Shown here: positions 42,436-52,329 of the stretch, piece by piece | Layout: every line of letters begins with the position of its first letter | Position numbering within the stretch: the stretch's first letter is position 1 | NCBI GenBank assembly: GCA_037783545.1 | Contig: JBBELK010000217.1 | Location: forward strand, 868,001-932,000 | Origin: Henricia sp. BOLD:AAB3569 | Lineage: Eukaryota > Echinodermata > Asteroidea > Spinulosida > Echinasteridae | Direction of reading: 5' to 3' | Length of the DNA: 64,000 nucleotides | Notes under the pieces: model-generated | Databases searched by the model: none | Seen by the model: only the letters and a program-made list of their open reading frames with translations | What the model was told of the DNA's origin: nothing | Translations under genes and position numbers: made by a program

Positions 42436-43069
42436 AAATTACATGCCCGAGGTAAACAACTATGTATTAAAGCACAGTGAACGATTTCGTTCTAAAATAT
42501 TGGATAGCAGGTTTGCTATGCAATTTTTTTTTGCGTAGAAATTTTAAAATTTTGTTTAGCAATCCAGTATTTTTGTATAGCAAATTCAAAATGGATGATT
42601 AAACGCTGCAAATAAGGGCTTCTTTTGCGTGGTAAGCCGTCGCGGTACGTTATTCTGGTAATTTTTCCATTTTCGTTTTTTCATTTTTCACTAACATTAA
42701 CAAAACTAATCTGGAAGTGCAAGAATAAGGACCACGTTTTTGAAAGAAATGTGTCGCAAATTGCATCGCTAAATCAAGTCAAAAACTGCGATGCACTTTG
42801 AAAAGTGGCATCGCAGATTGTCAAAAACGCATCGCATTTTGCGATGCGATACAGGGGAAATCGTTGACTGAAGCGAGTTTGTTTTGACAAGGCATCACAT
42901 GGAGTTGATGTTTGTAACACCATAATAACACCGACATCATTTGCACGGATATTTATGTTTGATAGTTCTCGCTATCAATATTTCAAAACTATCAATATTT
43001 CAAGTACTGTAAAAACCTGTGTATAAGGTTTTCAGCCAACAGCAAGTTTGATTTATGACTAGAGTTAAC
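42436..43069. other. Downstream of PPP1R37 stop
   Basis: GAG/GTAAAC at 42448-42456 could be a donor within the 3' UTR. Words containing GCATCGCA/TGCGATGC recur in both orientations at 42755-42850. No gene is seen. Confidence 0.45.
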
Positions 43070-43435
43070 GTTTTATTGTCTGTGGTTCTCGGCAAATTCG
43101 TTTTTTTCCTTCTCCAAATGCATTTCTAAAGCATTTACTTTATTTTAACGGAAAAAAAAAAATCATACTTTGTCACAGACATGGGCAACCCTGTTAAAAA
43201 CACTGTTATTACATGGCATTTTTTTGCGCCTTACCTAGACTTGTATGCCCAAGTTTGAAGAAAAAAACAGATTAGACAGGCCACTAGTCCAGAGAGCGCA
43301 CTGTACGCTGCGCATTACAGATCAAGTCAGACTTGGGCAAGTCTACGCCTTACCGTGATTTGAATTATTGGCAGACCGCCAATAATTCGAAATATTGACA
43401 GTAATTATTTGATAACTAAACATTGGTAAATTGTT
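43070..43435 (-). repeat. Dispersed family N, copy 2 (reverse)
   Basis: TGTGGTTCTCGGCAAATTCG, GCATTTACTTTATTTTAACG, CCAATAATTCGAAATATTGA and AACTAAACATTGG are the reverse complement of words at 7605-7850. Confidence 0.65.
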
Positions 43436-43715
43436 TGTTTTGTTTTTGATGTCTCTGTTTCTAGAAAAATATCAATTAAAGAAAACAATTTTTTTCAACG
43501 TGCCACACCCAAAACGCATGGACAATACATCTTTACAAACACACATGCGCTCTAACGTTCAAGTGCGAACGCCTTTGGTTAGGCAACTGGTTCTGCGCAA
43601 AATGCTGCATCAACTCAATATTGGGTGGAGACCAGTGCAACCGTGCCCTGTGGGCTGGTTCCAAATGGTCGACCAGAATTGACTAAACTGCGTTTGGTTG
43701 GAAATAGTCGAACTA

Positions 43716-44372
43716 CAGGGTGTCCCAGAAAAAAACGGAACAGTTGGGAAAATCGTGATTGTGGGGAAACCAAATATCACAACCATGTAAAATTGGTTTT
43801 GCTAGATGTGCCAGAGCATAAACTTTATTTTCATACCAATTTCATGTTGGTACAGTTCCAGATGGCTGCACAATTATTGTTTGACTGAGGTGAGGTAAAA
43901 AGAAAATTTCCGCATGTTTCAATGATACTTCTGATAATTCCTGAGAATGGTACTTTTTGAAGGGACACGGCGACCAGGGTAACGGAGGGTAAAAGCATTT
44001 CTGACTGCTGCAAGGCTTCCAAGTCGTGCATATTCAGTCACCACAAATGACTTTTGCTGATGAGTTAACTGCACCATGTTGTGAAATGACCAGCAGAGAG
44101 CCCATGGCAAATTTTGTATGCCTGTGCTTATGTAATCAGTCAAAAAGCCCATTCTGCAGAGGATTATGCAATGAAATTCACAATCAGAAAACATGCGGCA
44201 ATTGTCATTTCACCGCACTTCAGTTAAACAATGATTGTGCAGCCATCCGGAACTGGATTAACTTGCAATTGTTATGAAGTTATAGCTTATAGTATGAAGT
44301 TATAGCTTATGGTATTTGTTTTCCCCCACAATCCCTATTTTTCTAACTGTTCTGTTTTTTTGGGACACCCTG
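43716..44372. mobile_element. Mariner-type element, internally deleted, TA target sites
   Basis: CAGGGTGTCCCAGAAAAAAA at the left and TTTTTTTGGGACACCCTG at the right. Similarity of the two ends extends about 50 bases (CGGAACAGTTG, GATTGTGGGGAAA). TA precedes and follows the element. CAGGGTGTCCC ends and TA duplication fit the Tc1/mariner superfamily. At 657 bp it is too short for a full transposase of about 1 kb; only an N-terminal domain remains (43919-44077). Confidence 0.85.
43919..44077 (-). pseudogene. Transposase N-terminal helix-turn-helix remnant
   Basis: The 52 residues start MVQLTHQQKSFVVTEYARLG and end PSKSTILRNYQKYH, then stop. The pattern LTxxQxxFVVxxY...G...AxRxF..R.P.....PSxxTIxxxxxKF is the DUF4817-type DNA-binding domain found before the catalytic domain in some mariner-like transposases. 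The DDE/D catalytic part is absent, so it is a remnant. Upstream codons to 44194 are open but lie outside the domain. Confidence 0.65.
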
Positions 44373-44446
44373 TATAGTTAACTGTTCGTCAATCGAACTT
44401 GCCCTATGTTGTTGATTAATTTTGTTTTTTGTTTTGTTCCTCACAG

Positions 44447-44595
44447 TAAACGATGTTGCTGGGTCTAGCTTGCAATGTACTTCAACTGCAGAAACTCACA
44501 TGGTGTAGATGTACTTGGTGCCAATAAGCATGTGTTTGGGTACTGGGGAAACTGATCAGTAAGGATGTGTAATAAAATGCTTGCCGCACTTCTGT
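44447..44595 (+). other. Possible 3'-UTR exon of PPP1R37
   Basis: A strong T-rich tract and CCTCACAG end at 44446. AATAAA at 44571-44576 is followed by a T-rich stretch (CTTCTGTTTCTTTTC). With the GAG/GTAAAC donor just past the stop codon this would make a spliced 3' UTR. Transcript evidence is lacking. Confidence 0.3.
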
Positions 44596-44702
44596 TTCTT
44601 TTCAGTCATGTTTGTAATTCATACAGAACTGAAGAATGACTGCTTCTCCGAGCAGTGGTTAGGTTTGCAGCATTGCAGACTGTATTCAGAATTTAGTACC
44701 TG

Positions 44703-45249
44703 AGGCCAATTTCATGGCGCTGCTTAAAGGAGCTTGTTCAGATTTTTTCTAGAAAATGGATTTCGTTGTAACCTTACAATCATATTAAATGCCTCCCCAA
44801 AATACTATCCATGGGAAGAGAGCAGGAAGTTTGCAATCTCCAATTTGGATGTGGAAGCAAAAGGGTTGGTGTAATCACTGAACTGTTTTATGGAAATGAT
44901 AAACTAGTTTAGAATATACGGATTCAGAGCGGTAATGACAAAAATGACAAATGATATGGTATCAAAATCTCAACACCCATGAGAAAAATGGGGGGCTCAA
45001 AAATGTGATCTGGACACGCTCTTTTAAGTGTTAGCAGAAAAGATGTGCTTACTGTAGCAGAAATGTTGTGCTAACGTTACCACCATTTCACGGCCGCGGT
45101 GTGCTTGGAAACGTTTCTGTCTTTAGCATATTTTGCCTCTGAAGCTAGCGAACGTTTTGCAGTGCTTACAGTTACGGTCTCCATGAAATAGACAGAGCCT
45201 CCGGTTAGCACAAAATCGACTGCTAAACAGCTCCATGAAATTGGCCCCT
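44703..45249. mobile_element. Element F, copy 1, carrying a nested MITE C
   Basis: AGGCCAATTTCATGGCGCTG at the left and CAGCTCCATGAAATTGGCCC at the right. The left arm is broken after GCTGC by MITE C (44724-45027). Beyond it the interior resumes (GTGTTAGCAGAAAAGATG). A complete copy is at 60505-60740 and a partial one at 55561-55762. Confidence 0.8.
44724..45027. mobile_element. MITE C, copy 3, with TTAA duplication inside element F
   Basis: TTAA, AGGAGCTTGTTCAGAT begins it and ATCTGGACACGCTCTT, TTAA ends it. Removing it and one TTAA restores a continuous CTGCTTAAGTG junction of element F. This is direct evidence for TTAA-specific insertion and for relative age (F older than this C copy). 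Confidence 0.88.
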
Positions 45250-45425
45250 GGTCATTTTACCTCGTTCATTAGAATTGGCCTTCTGCGTGTAACATTTGCG
45301 TATAATGCTGGCAGCCTGAATTCTTCACTTTTAAATGGAGATGCAGTTTAGAAAGTCGCATACTATGCTGTTGTTGCTAGGTGGTGCATGCTATTACCTA
45401 GCAACAAACAGTCAGGTTGCTTTAT

Positions 45426-45645
45426 GGGTCATTCTATAAATTTGGGGTCCACTTTTTCTGTCCCCGTTACATCCGACATCTTGTAAAATGTTGTATTTTG
45501 TAAATGAGTGATTACATAAAATACAATTCATAAAAAAATTGTTTGAAGGCATTTTTAATGATACTTGTATGGCAAATAGCAGTATGTCAGGTGTAACGGG
45601 ACAGAAAAATGTCACACGTTGGACCCCAATTTTATAGAATGACCC
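45426..45645. mobile_element. MITE E, copy 2
   Basis: GGGTCATTCTATAAATTTGG, GGTCC and GGACCCC, AATTTTATAGAATGACCC are the ends. The interior is related to 37071-37313. The flanks TTTAT and TTATG are compatible with a short A/T target duplication. Confidence 0.8.
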
Positions 45646-46412
45646 TTATGCCATTTTTCAAGGTATTGAATCTGTACCTACCAAGTACAACACATACATG
45701 CATGACATGTAGCAACACAAATTCTGTCTGGTCAAGTGGATACAGAGTGTGCATGTAAAAGGAAGTACGTCAATACACCAAACGCTATTCATGCAAAACA
45801 CGCGAAAGGCTAATTACCACCTCCCTAGAAAAAACAATTCCAAGGTATAAATTTATCACCATTTTCAGCGAGCCCTTTGGCCAAAAGTTTGTAGTGGTAT
45901 TACAAATTTGGAACTTACGCTCATTGTAAATAAGATGACAAACAAATAAATATTGAAATACAGTGAATTTAATTTTTAAGCAATGCTCGAAATACCCTTT
46001 CACAAAAAATATAAATGAGATGTATTCTTTTATGCCAAGCTTGTACAAATGTGAAAAAGGAAGAAAATTTGACAATTCAATATTTTGTGATCTTGAATAT
46101 TATTAATTATTTATGTTGAAATTGTTTTTGTATTAATAATAAGCGAGTTGTAGCTATTTGTTTGTTCATGCAATATAAGTGAATACTACTCTGTGTCTAC
46201 CTTATGTAGACAAAAATCGTGTATTACAATACGCAAGATTTTTAATGAATTAAAAACATTTATCATGGTAATAATAGTACCAAGGTAAATTCCGCCAAAA
46301 GTTTTGGTGATTTTGGGAGAAACTGATAATGAATATGAAAAGATACTAAAAAAGTAGAATAGGATGACTCACTCAAGTATTCCTTCAAAACATCTCCTTT
46401 GGTTGTAATTGA
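45646..46412. other. Intergenic, nothing recognised
   Basis: A 96-codon minus frame (45785-46075) is AT-rich and unsupported. No repeats are recognised. Confidence 0.55.
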
Positions 46413-46566
46413 TTTTTATCACGGTGCGACCATCTTTGTCTTGTTCCTCAGAGTCTGTGTTGGGCACGATCAATGTGTTAATCTACCATTGTAGTTTTAA
46501 GAGAATCACTGTCTGTTTGATGCATGTGTCAACGTGATGCACATAATTAACATTTTCAACACGGTG
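46413..46566 (+). repeat. Dispersed family H, copy 3 (diverged)
   Basis: TTTTATCACGGTGCGACCAT begins it. TTAAGAGAATCACTGTCTG and GATGCACATAATTAACATTT are related to the other copies. It abuts SINE-B at 46567. Confidence 0.5.
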
Positions 46567-46885
46567 CCATTATTATTATAATTTCTTTCTGGTACTGAAA
46601 CTGAGGATTCCTCAAAACGCCCATTGCACTGTCGCTCGCAAGCATGAAGAAACCCAAATGGACCGGGGAATCCCCTTGCTCTTCACGAAAGAATGCTCAG
46701 ATCTTTAAAGTGCGTTACCGATACCTAACACACTGGACCAATGGCTTTACATCCTTTCTGAAGGGTGGTGCAAGTGTGATTAAGTGCCTTGCTTATTAAA
46801 GGGCACAGGTACGCTAGCAGGGGCAAGTTTCGAACCCGTGATTGCGAGTCAGTGACCCAAACCACTCGGCCACGGTACATCACAG
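46567..46885 (-). mobile_element. SINE-B copy
   Basis: On the minus strand: a tRNA-like head with CGTGGCCGAGTGGTTTGGGT near 46880 and GGGTTCGAA near 46838, then CCTGTGCCC, the body, and an (AAT)n tail at 46567-46578. About 320 bases. Sister copies are at 53727-54065 and 58573-58947. Confidence 0.75.
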
Positions 46886-46936
46886 TACCATTACATGATT
46901 GAAAAACATTTAAACACAGGAACAGCATTACATAAC

Positions 46937-47205
46937 TTAAGAATGTTGATAAACTGCCTTGTAGACATTTCAGCCATAGATGCAGTAGTACAAACAACTT
47001 TAAAAATCCATGCATGGTTTTTGTGTTGAACGAATGGTAAAACAAATCATTCAATGAAATTTTTTTTAAAAGCACCTTCACAAAAGTACCATTTTACACG
47101 GGGAAAAATCACGTCGTGTTTACTACCATTGTTATTAACACTTTTAGTCGGGTTCTTTCTTCTCAACTCGTGTAGTAAAATTTTTGGTCACTGCAAGTGA
47201 TGTAC
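46937..47205 (-). mobile_element. Dispersed family D, reverse copy
   Basis: TTAA at one edge; CTGCCTTGTAGACATTTCAG, TGAACGAATGGTAAAA, ATTGTTATTAACAC and TGGTCACTGCAAGTGAT are the reverse complement of the forward copies. Confidence 0.65.
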
Positions 47206-47644
47206 TGGGAGTTTACATGAAAGGATTTTACTGGTCCCGTTTGTTTTGTGAAATACCTTGATTTGATATCTATTCAAGGTTTTCTGTAATCTTCAGCAAT
47301 TAGGGTGAAGATGGTTCCAGCAGGACACCATTCAAACTAATGGAATACCCAGATCATTGTTCTAGGTAAAATAATAATACAAAATTAAAACGTTCCAAGC
47401 AGTCGGCTTTCTTTGCAAGTTAAATTGAAGACATTCAGGGAATGTTGAGTTGAGGTTTTTGGAGCTGCTAAATCAATTTTATTTTCTTAAGCGGCATTCA
47501 CACTTTCACAGGAAAAAATGGCTTTGCGAAGCACAAACAACTACTGATAAAGTTGTAACTAATGGAAAATGCATCACCAACTGATAATTTAACAAAATAT
47601 TTACGAATATGTCACAACAGAATAAGTCAATTTGTTGGGACTCA
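47206..47644. other. Intergenic, nothing recognised
   Basis: No feature can be supported. Confidence 0.55.
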
Positions 47645-47844
47645 TAATGTAACAACATTTGACTGATCTTGTTTTTTTTTAAATTCAGGACACATTCTTC
47701 AAATACTTTCCATCTCAAAGAGTGGGTACATAAAGTACAATGGTTTAAAGGCATTTTAATGATTGTTGTACGAAAAATAAAACATCAGGTGTAACGGGGA
47801 TACCAAATGTCACACTTTTGGATCCCTAATTTATAGAAAGACCC
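47645..47844. mobile_element. MITE E, copy 3 (left end lost)
   Basis: CAGGACACATTCTTCAAATA, TTTCCATCTCAAAGAGTGGG and the terminal GGATCCCTAATTTATAGAAA, GACCC match the reverse of the 37-kb copy. The left terminus is decayed. Confidence 0.75.
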
Positions 47845-48074
47845 ATATTTAACATTCTACTACATTATATTTTGTTACATTTTCGGTCAGTGACACAATA
47901 TCGGTCAATTTCAGTTGGCGATATGTTATCCGTTGGTCACTCCATTATCAGATGTAACAAGGAGTGTTGTATGATTATAAAGCCAAAAGTCCTATGTCAT
48001 GTTATTTATTATGTGCCAAATTATCATAATGCAAGTAATCATGCCGCACCAAACCTTTCATTGTAGATATCAAA

Positions 48075-48266
48075 GGCCTGGGTCACACGAAAATCTCGTA
48101 ATTACTCGATCATGATAGAATGAACGACGAGAGCGGTCACACGCCAATCTATAACTCGATAAGAATTCTCGTCGTTCACCTATCATGATACATGGACAAA
48201 ATCACATAATGCTACCAAAGTAATACTATAATAGAGTGGAATCTCGTAATTCGTGTGACCCTGGCC
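48075..48266. mobile_element. Small inverted-repeat element T
   Basis: GGCCTGGGTCACACGA at the left and TCGTGTGACCCTGGCC at the right, with AATCTCGTAAT next to both. The interior has a further palindromic TATCATGAT/ATCATGATA pair. 192 bases. Confidence 0.85.
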
Positions 48267-48585
48267 ATAGCTGCAGTGGCCAATTTCAACCTTTTAATAA
48301 ATTTATAAGGAGTTTTGGAGGCCAAATATTCATCCCCCTCCCACCTGTAACTCATGGCCAGCCTTACTTCAGTACACTGCCAACTGTTGTGTGCATAACA
48401 TTTATTGTTTAAAACACCAAGAGATGTCTGAATAAAAATGTACTAAATGTGGTTGTCAAAACCCACATTAACTCAGGCTTTGTAATGCACACTAGTTGAC
48501 ATGTACAAGTACCTTGAATAACTGTATGAGTGACTGCATTATTTGCACAAAAAAAAAACAATTCTCTGGAGTAAGAAAACATGTA

Positions 48586-48697
48586 TTAAAGGCACAGGCT
48601 CATCAGCAATGCACACGTGTCAAATTCGTGCCTCGAAATACGCAGCTCCATGCCTTTGCTATGGAGCTGCGTATTGCTGACGAGCCTGTGCCTTTAA
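48586..48697. mobile_element. Nested hairpin element bounded by TTAA
   Basis: TTAAAGGCACAGGCTCATCA, GCAAT and ATTGC, TGACGAGCCTGTGCCTTTAA are the outer arms. An inner hairpin AATACGCAGCTCCAT/ATGGAGCTGCGTATT with a 9-base loop lies in the right half. Confidence 0.8.
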
Positions 48698-49042
48698 AGG
48701 CATGTCCTAAATGGCTGGAATCTTCAGGTTCAACACAAACCCACTGCCGGTGTAATACTGCATGTAGATTTCCCGACCTTGAAATGTAAGTTTAAGAGTG
48801 AAACTGATTCCAACACACAGACGATTTGTTTCACTCTGCTCGTTGGCTAACATGTGAATTAAACTGTGTTTAATCTGTCTACATGTGTACAACCTCACTG
48901 CATAAAGTCTTTCATTATTAAACTAAAACCGTAGTCCAGATTGTGTAAGAATGTTTTATGCTCACCCCCAAAAATTAAGGTTATCAAAATAAGATCTCCT
49001 TCACTATATATCTGCCATAGCCTGGACTGTGCATTTTGTGTT

Positions 49043-49197
49043 GCTGTTAGAACGAAAAGCGCGCATCCATTGGCATTACATGCACGCGACGCGCCCCCTT
49101 CGCATATGCAACTTGTTCAAAGCGCATTTTGAACAAGTATAGGATTGTGTGCGCGTCGCGTGTATGTAATAGATACACGCTTTTCGTTCTAACAGCT
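49043..49197. mobile_element. 155-bp palindromic element
   Basis: GCTGTTAGAACGAAAAGCG pairs with CGCTTTTCGTTCTAACAGC, TTACATGCACGCGACGCG with CGCGTCGCGTGTATGTAA, and the centre CTTGTTCAAAGCGC with GCATTTTGAACAAG. It is almost a full-length hairpin. It could be a MITE or, if transcribed, a small-RNA precursor. Confidence 0.85.
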
Positions 49198-49214
49198 ATA
49201 CAGGGAAGGAGACC

Positions 49215-49290
49215 TTAGTTACCTATTGGTCTATAAGCTAAGCTGTAGGAGCATCTGTCCAGTGTGTCACAGGTTCAAATCCTGATGAAA
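49215..49290 (+). repeat. tRNA-like SINE head fragment
   Basis: TATAAGCTAAGCTGTAGGAG, CATCTGTCCAGTGTGTCACA and GGTTCAAATCCTGATGA resemble a decayed tRNA (box B preserved). It is related to heads at 21990 and 52786. Confidence 0.4.
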
Positions 49291-49751
49291 ACCATATAAT
49301 TTCTCCCAGCCTGTATTTGGTCATTTCATATTCATGGTGGTGTTTATTACCCTTATGTATTGGGTTTGTATGAATTTTCACTGTGACACCGTACACAAAC
49401 TGAATTTTTACGTTTCTACCTACATGTACGCAAGTACATGTAGAACCCAGCCCCAAAAGAGTAGGTATTTGACAACATGTTAGCACAATCGGATATTAAA
49501 GTTAAAATGGTTGCTCATAGATGATGGCCTGTCAAAAAATTGTGTGCACTGAGCACACCGAGTGTAACCAAGTGTTTTAATAATCACTGTCTGCATGGTG
49601 ACTGGTCATGCAGACGTTCTGCATGGTCATGCAGACATTCTGCATTCACATACGGCGTGCTTCTGTACAAAGTCGTGCATGCTTGATGGTGCGTATATGA
49701 CCACAGTTGTTTATTTTTACCATGCCACAGAAAGGGTCTTATGTATAAACT
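49291..49751. other. Intergenic, short direct repeats
   Basis: CATGCAGAC(G/A)TTCTGCATGG-type words repeat at about 49600-49645. Nothing else is evident. Confidence 0.5.
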
Positions 49752-49886
49752 GCAGCAGCCGATTTAACAAAAGTGCATAGCTCGCGAAAATGGCGTAAGT
49801 CCCATAGCTTGTGTGTAATTATCACAAGAAAGTTGCGCAAGATGGCTTTATACGCAGTGCATAAGGTTTTGTGAAATCGGCTGCAG
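49752..49886. mobile_element. Inverted-repeat element G, copy 1
   Basis: CTGCAGCAGCCGATTTAACA and TTTTGTGAAATCGGCTGCAG are the ends; GTAATTATC lies in the interior. Similar elements are at 59390-59474 and, eroded, about 56334-56420. Confidence 0.75.
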
Positions 49887-49987
49887 GTCAACTTATCTGG
49901 CTAAAACCATTCATACATCATACTAAAATTTGCAACTGGTCTTGTTTAATGCTAATAAACCCACCCTGCAAGGTAGTTTAAATTCTC

Positions 49988-50248
49988 AATTATAATTTTG
50001 TCAAAGTGACAAATCAACAAAATTGGTGTTATGCATGGGACATTCTCTGATTGATGCGAAAAGTGTTACACATGGGACACACATGTACATTTATTTCCAA
50101 AAAAATTTCTAGAATGAAATTTATGAGTGCACATAAGCTTGGCAAAGCCCAACATACATGATATTTAAAAAAAAAAAAATGGTGAAATAACTTAGTTATT
50201 GCCTAATCAGGGCATGAACTTGAAATTTCACTCTATTTTGGAACACCC
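49988..50248. repeat. Dispersed family K, copy 2
   Basis: It shares AATCAACAAAATTGGTGTTA, ATGCATGGGACATTCTCTG, GAATGAAATTTATG and GGGCATGAACTTGAAATTTC with 33728-33990. Confidence 0.65.
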
Positions 50249-51477
50249 CAAATGCTAGTTTCAGTGAACAGGTTTTAGTTGGACAGAACTTTGTGGAATT
50301 TGTTTTTCTTGCATCTATGCTATGTACATGTAACGGCAGATTAGATACGTATCGGTCATAAATTACTCGCCCCAAAATCAAACCATTAAAAAAATTGCAA
50401 TATATTGTTAGTTGTGCAGTGCACACTCTTTGTAACTATGAGTTGCATAACAGTGTAATGAGGGTTCATGTATTACTCTTGGCCTTCTTGTATAAAATGA
50501 ATAAGGAATATACCTGCTAGAATCATCAGTATACCAGATTGGTATAATTCCCAGGCGGACAAGTTGGAAATGTTGCATTTCTGGAGAAAAAAAAAATCCA
50601 TTTTTCTTTTTGCTATTCGGATAGTGCACAAAGAACCCATCCAAATATATGCATCTGGGTCTTTCCACAGTAATGGGGTACATTTCTGCGACATACAAGA
50701 TCTTATGTCCCAGTTCACTTCAAATGTCTTAATTTTATCTTTAAATTATGCAGCTAAACTGAGGAAATAACTTTTGCACCAAAGAGTAAGAAAAATAGAC
50801 CTTCAATATTCATTTGTGAAAACCCCGTGCACAAATTTTCCCTAATACGTATGTAACAAAGAATGTCACAATTGGTCTGTCCACGTTACATGCGTAAAGG
50901 GGAAATTTGTACACGAGCTTTTCAAAAATGTATGTTGTGGCAGCACATTCTTACCATTTTGGGCAAAAGTTATCTCCTGAGAATAGTACAAGGAAATTTC
51001 TTTACTATAATACACTAAACTAAAGACATCTGAAAGGAATTATTGACTTTAAAAAAAAAATGTACCCATTTAATGTGGAAAGACCCATCTACATGTAGTG
51101 CCTCTGTACTAAAGTCACCCTTTGTGTTACCAAGTTATTGAGTCTACGCTAAAACCACTGAACTGTTTCCCTGTGCTCTAGCAATGGATGTTTTAGATAA
51201 ATGTGAAGACCCTGTTACCCAATGAGAGTGAAAAGTGCACCTTAAAATAAAGTAAGTTGCCAATTCCAACAGATATATTCAACTAAGTCTTTATTCAGTT
51301 AGATTAAGAAGAAACCCTAATCTTTGATTGTTTCCGTTTTAAACGAGGTATTATTTGCTACACAAATTTTTATGAACTGGGATTTAAAAAATGGTGTAAT
51401 ATGTTAATAAATAATGTAGATAATAAAGTCAAGAAGACTTGTAAGAAAACAGTTGGCCATTGTGTGTTTGTTCTTAA
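50249..51477. other. Intergenic, no gene supported
   Basis: Minus frames at 50408-50698 and 50473-50718 (81-96 codons) overlap each other and show no domain. The segment at about 50810-50930 has a loose inverted repeat (GTGCACAAATTTTCCC / GGGGAAATTTGTACAC). Confidence 0.5.
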
Positions 51478-51894
51478 CTTTTTTCCCAACTGACCACCAG
51501 GACCAGTTGGCTTAAGTTTTGACCGGCCCGTTGGCTTTTCAAGTGGCCCGGTTCAAATTTCAATTCTGGTTGTTCATTTTGCACACAGTCGACCTTTAGT
51601 GTTTGCAAAAAACACATTTGAGTGAATAAACCCCATAGGCCTATGCATGTATAGAAAACGGAAAATAAAAATCTGCCACGCTCAACAAAAAGCAGAAACA
51701 TTGCCAAAAAAAGGCGCATTAAGGAAATGAAAAATGCGGAAATCCGTTGAAATGTGGAAATTTTACATGCACGGCATATGTCTGTTTTAATTCAACTGGA
51801 CAACCAGACCATTTGGGGAGGCTTTCCAGCTGGCCCGAGACGATTTCAACTGTCATTTGGCCAACGGACCAGTGCTAATTCGAACGCTGCCATT
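51478..51894. mobile_element. Inverted-repeat family M, copy 2
   Basis: CCACCAGGACCAGTTGGCTT at the left and CATTTGGCCAACGGACCAGT at the right, with ACTGG/CCGG words in between. It is related to 32983-33342. Confidence 0.5.
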
Positions 51895-52149
51895 GTGTGT
51901 TTGTTCTTCAATATCCTCTAGACATTGCCAACAGTAATGGCCGAAGTAGATTAACCCTAACTCCCTAGGGTGTATGTAAAATCATATTGATTGAGGAGTG
52001 TTAGGGTTAAACACTCATTCATAAATACCTTAGACAGTTTACGCATCCCTATTGATTGCTTTCCATGACGTAGAACATACGGGAATGTGTGGTGGTCAAC
52101 AGTCACGTGCGCCAATAGACGCACATGAACACGCGTAAAAAATACTCAC

Positions 52150-52263
52150 CAGCGTATTTTCATTCAAAGATGCCACACACGCGCGTTGCGATACGTTCAA
52201 AATATTGAGCATGCAGTCGGCTTGTAAACACGAAAGTGCTTCTACTTGATCGTGATTTTTAGC
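52150..52263 (-). CDS. Exon-like 38-codon stretch, protein unknown
   Basis: On the minus strand the stretch lies between TTTCTTCAG and GTGAGTATT and is open in phase 0: AKNHDQVEALSCLQADCMLN, ILNVSQRACVASLNENTL. Both splice sites are near consensus and the bases match no other part of the window, unlike most of the interval. I recognise no family. It may be an exon of an unknown gene between PPP1R37 and SCFD1, or chance. Confidence 0.25.
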
Positions 52264-52302
52264 CTGAAGAAAGACATTTTTATCTTTATCGATACAACAG
52301 CC

Positions 52303-52329
52303 ATGGCGCAACAACATAAAGCAACGGAG
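52303..52329 (+). CDS. Candidate first coding exon, nine codons
   Basis: ATG in a strong context (GCCATGG) opens MAQQHKATE and is followed at once by GTAAGT, an ideal 5' splice site. The upstream 250 bases are CG-richer than the neighbourhood, as at a promoter. It conflicts with the minus-strand exon proposal just to its left unless the region is bidirectional. No downstream partner exon was found. Confidence 0.2.

Noticed and set aside
51474..51500. A possible extra SCFD1 last exon (minus strand TCAGTTGGGAAA reading QLG-K)
   Set aside because: The match is only a few residues, lies 5 kb away within repeat family M, and has no polypyrimidine tract before it.
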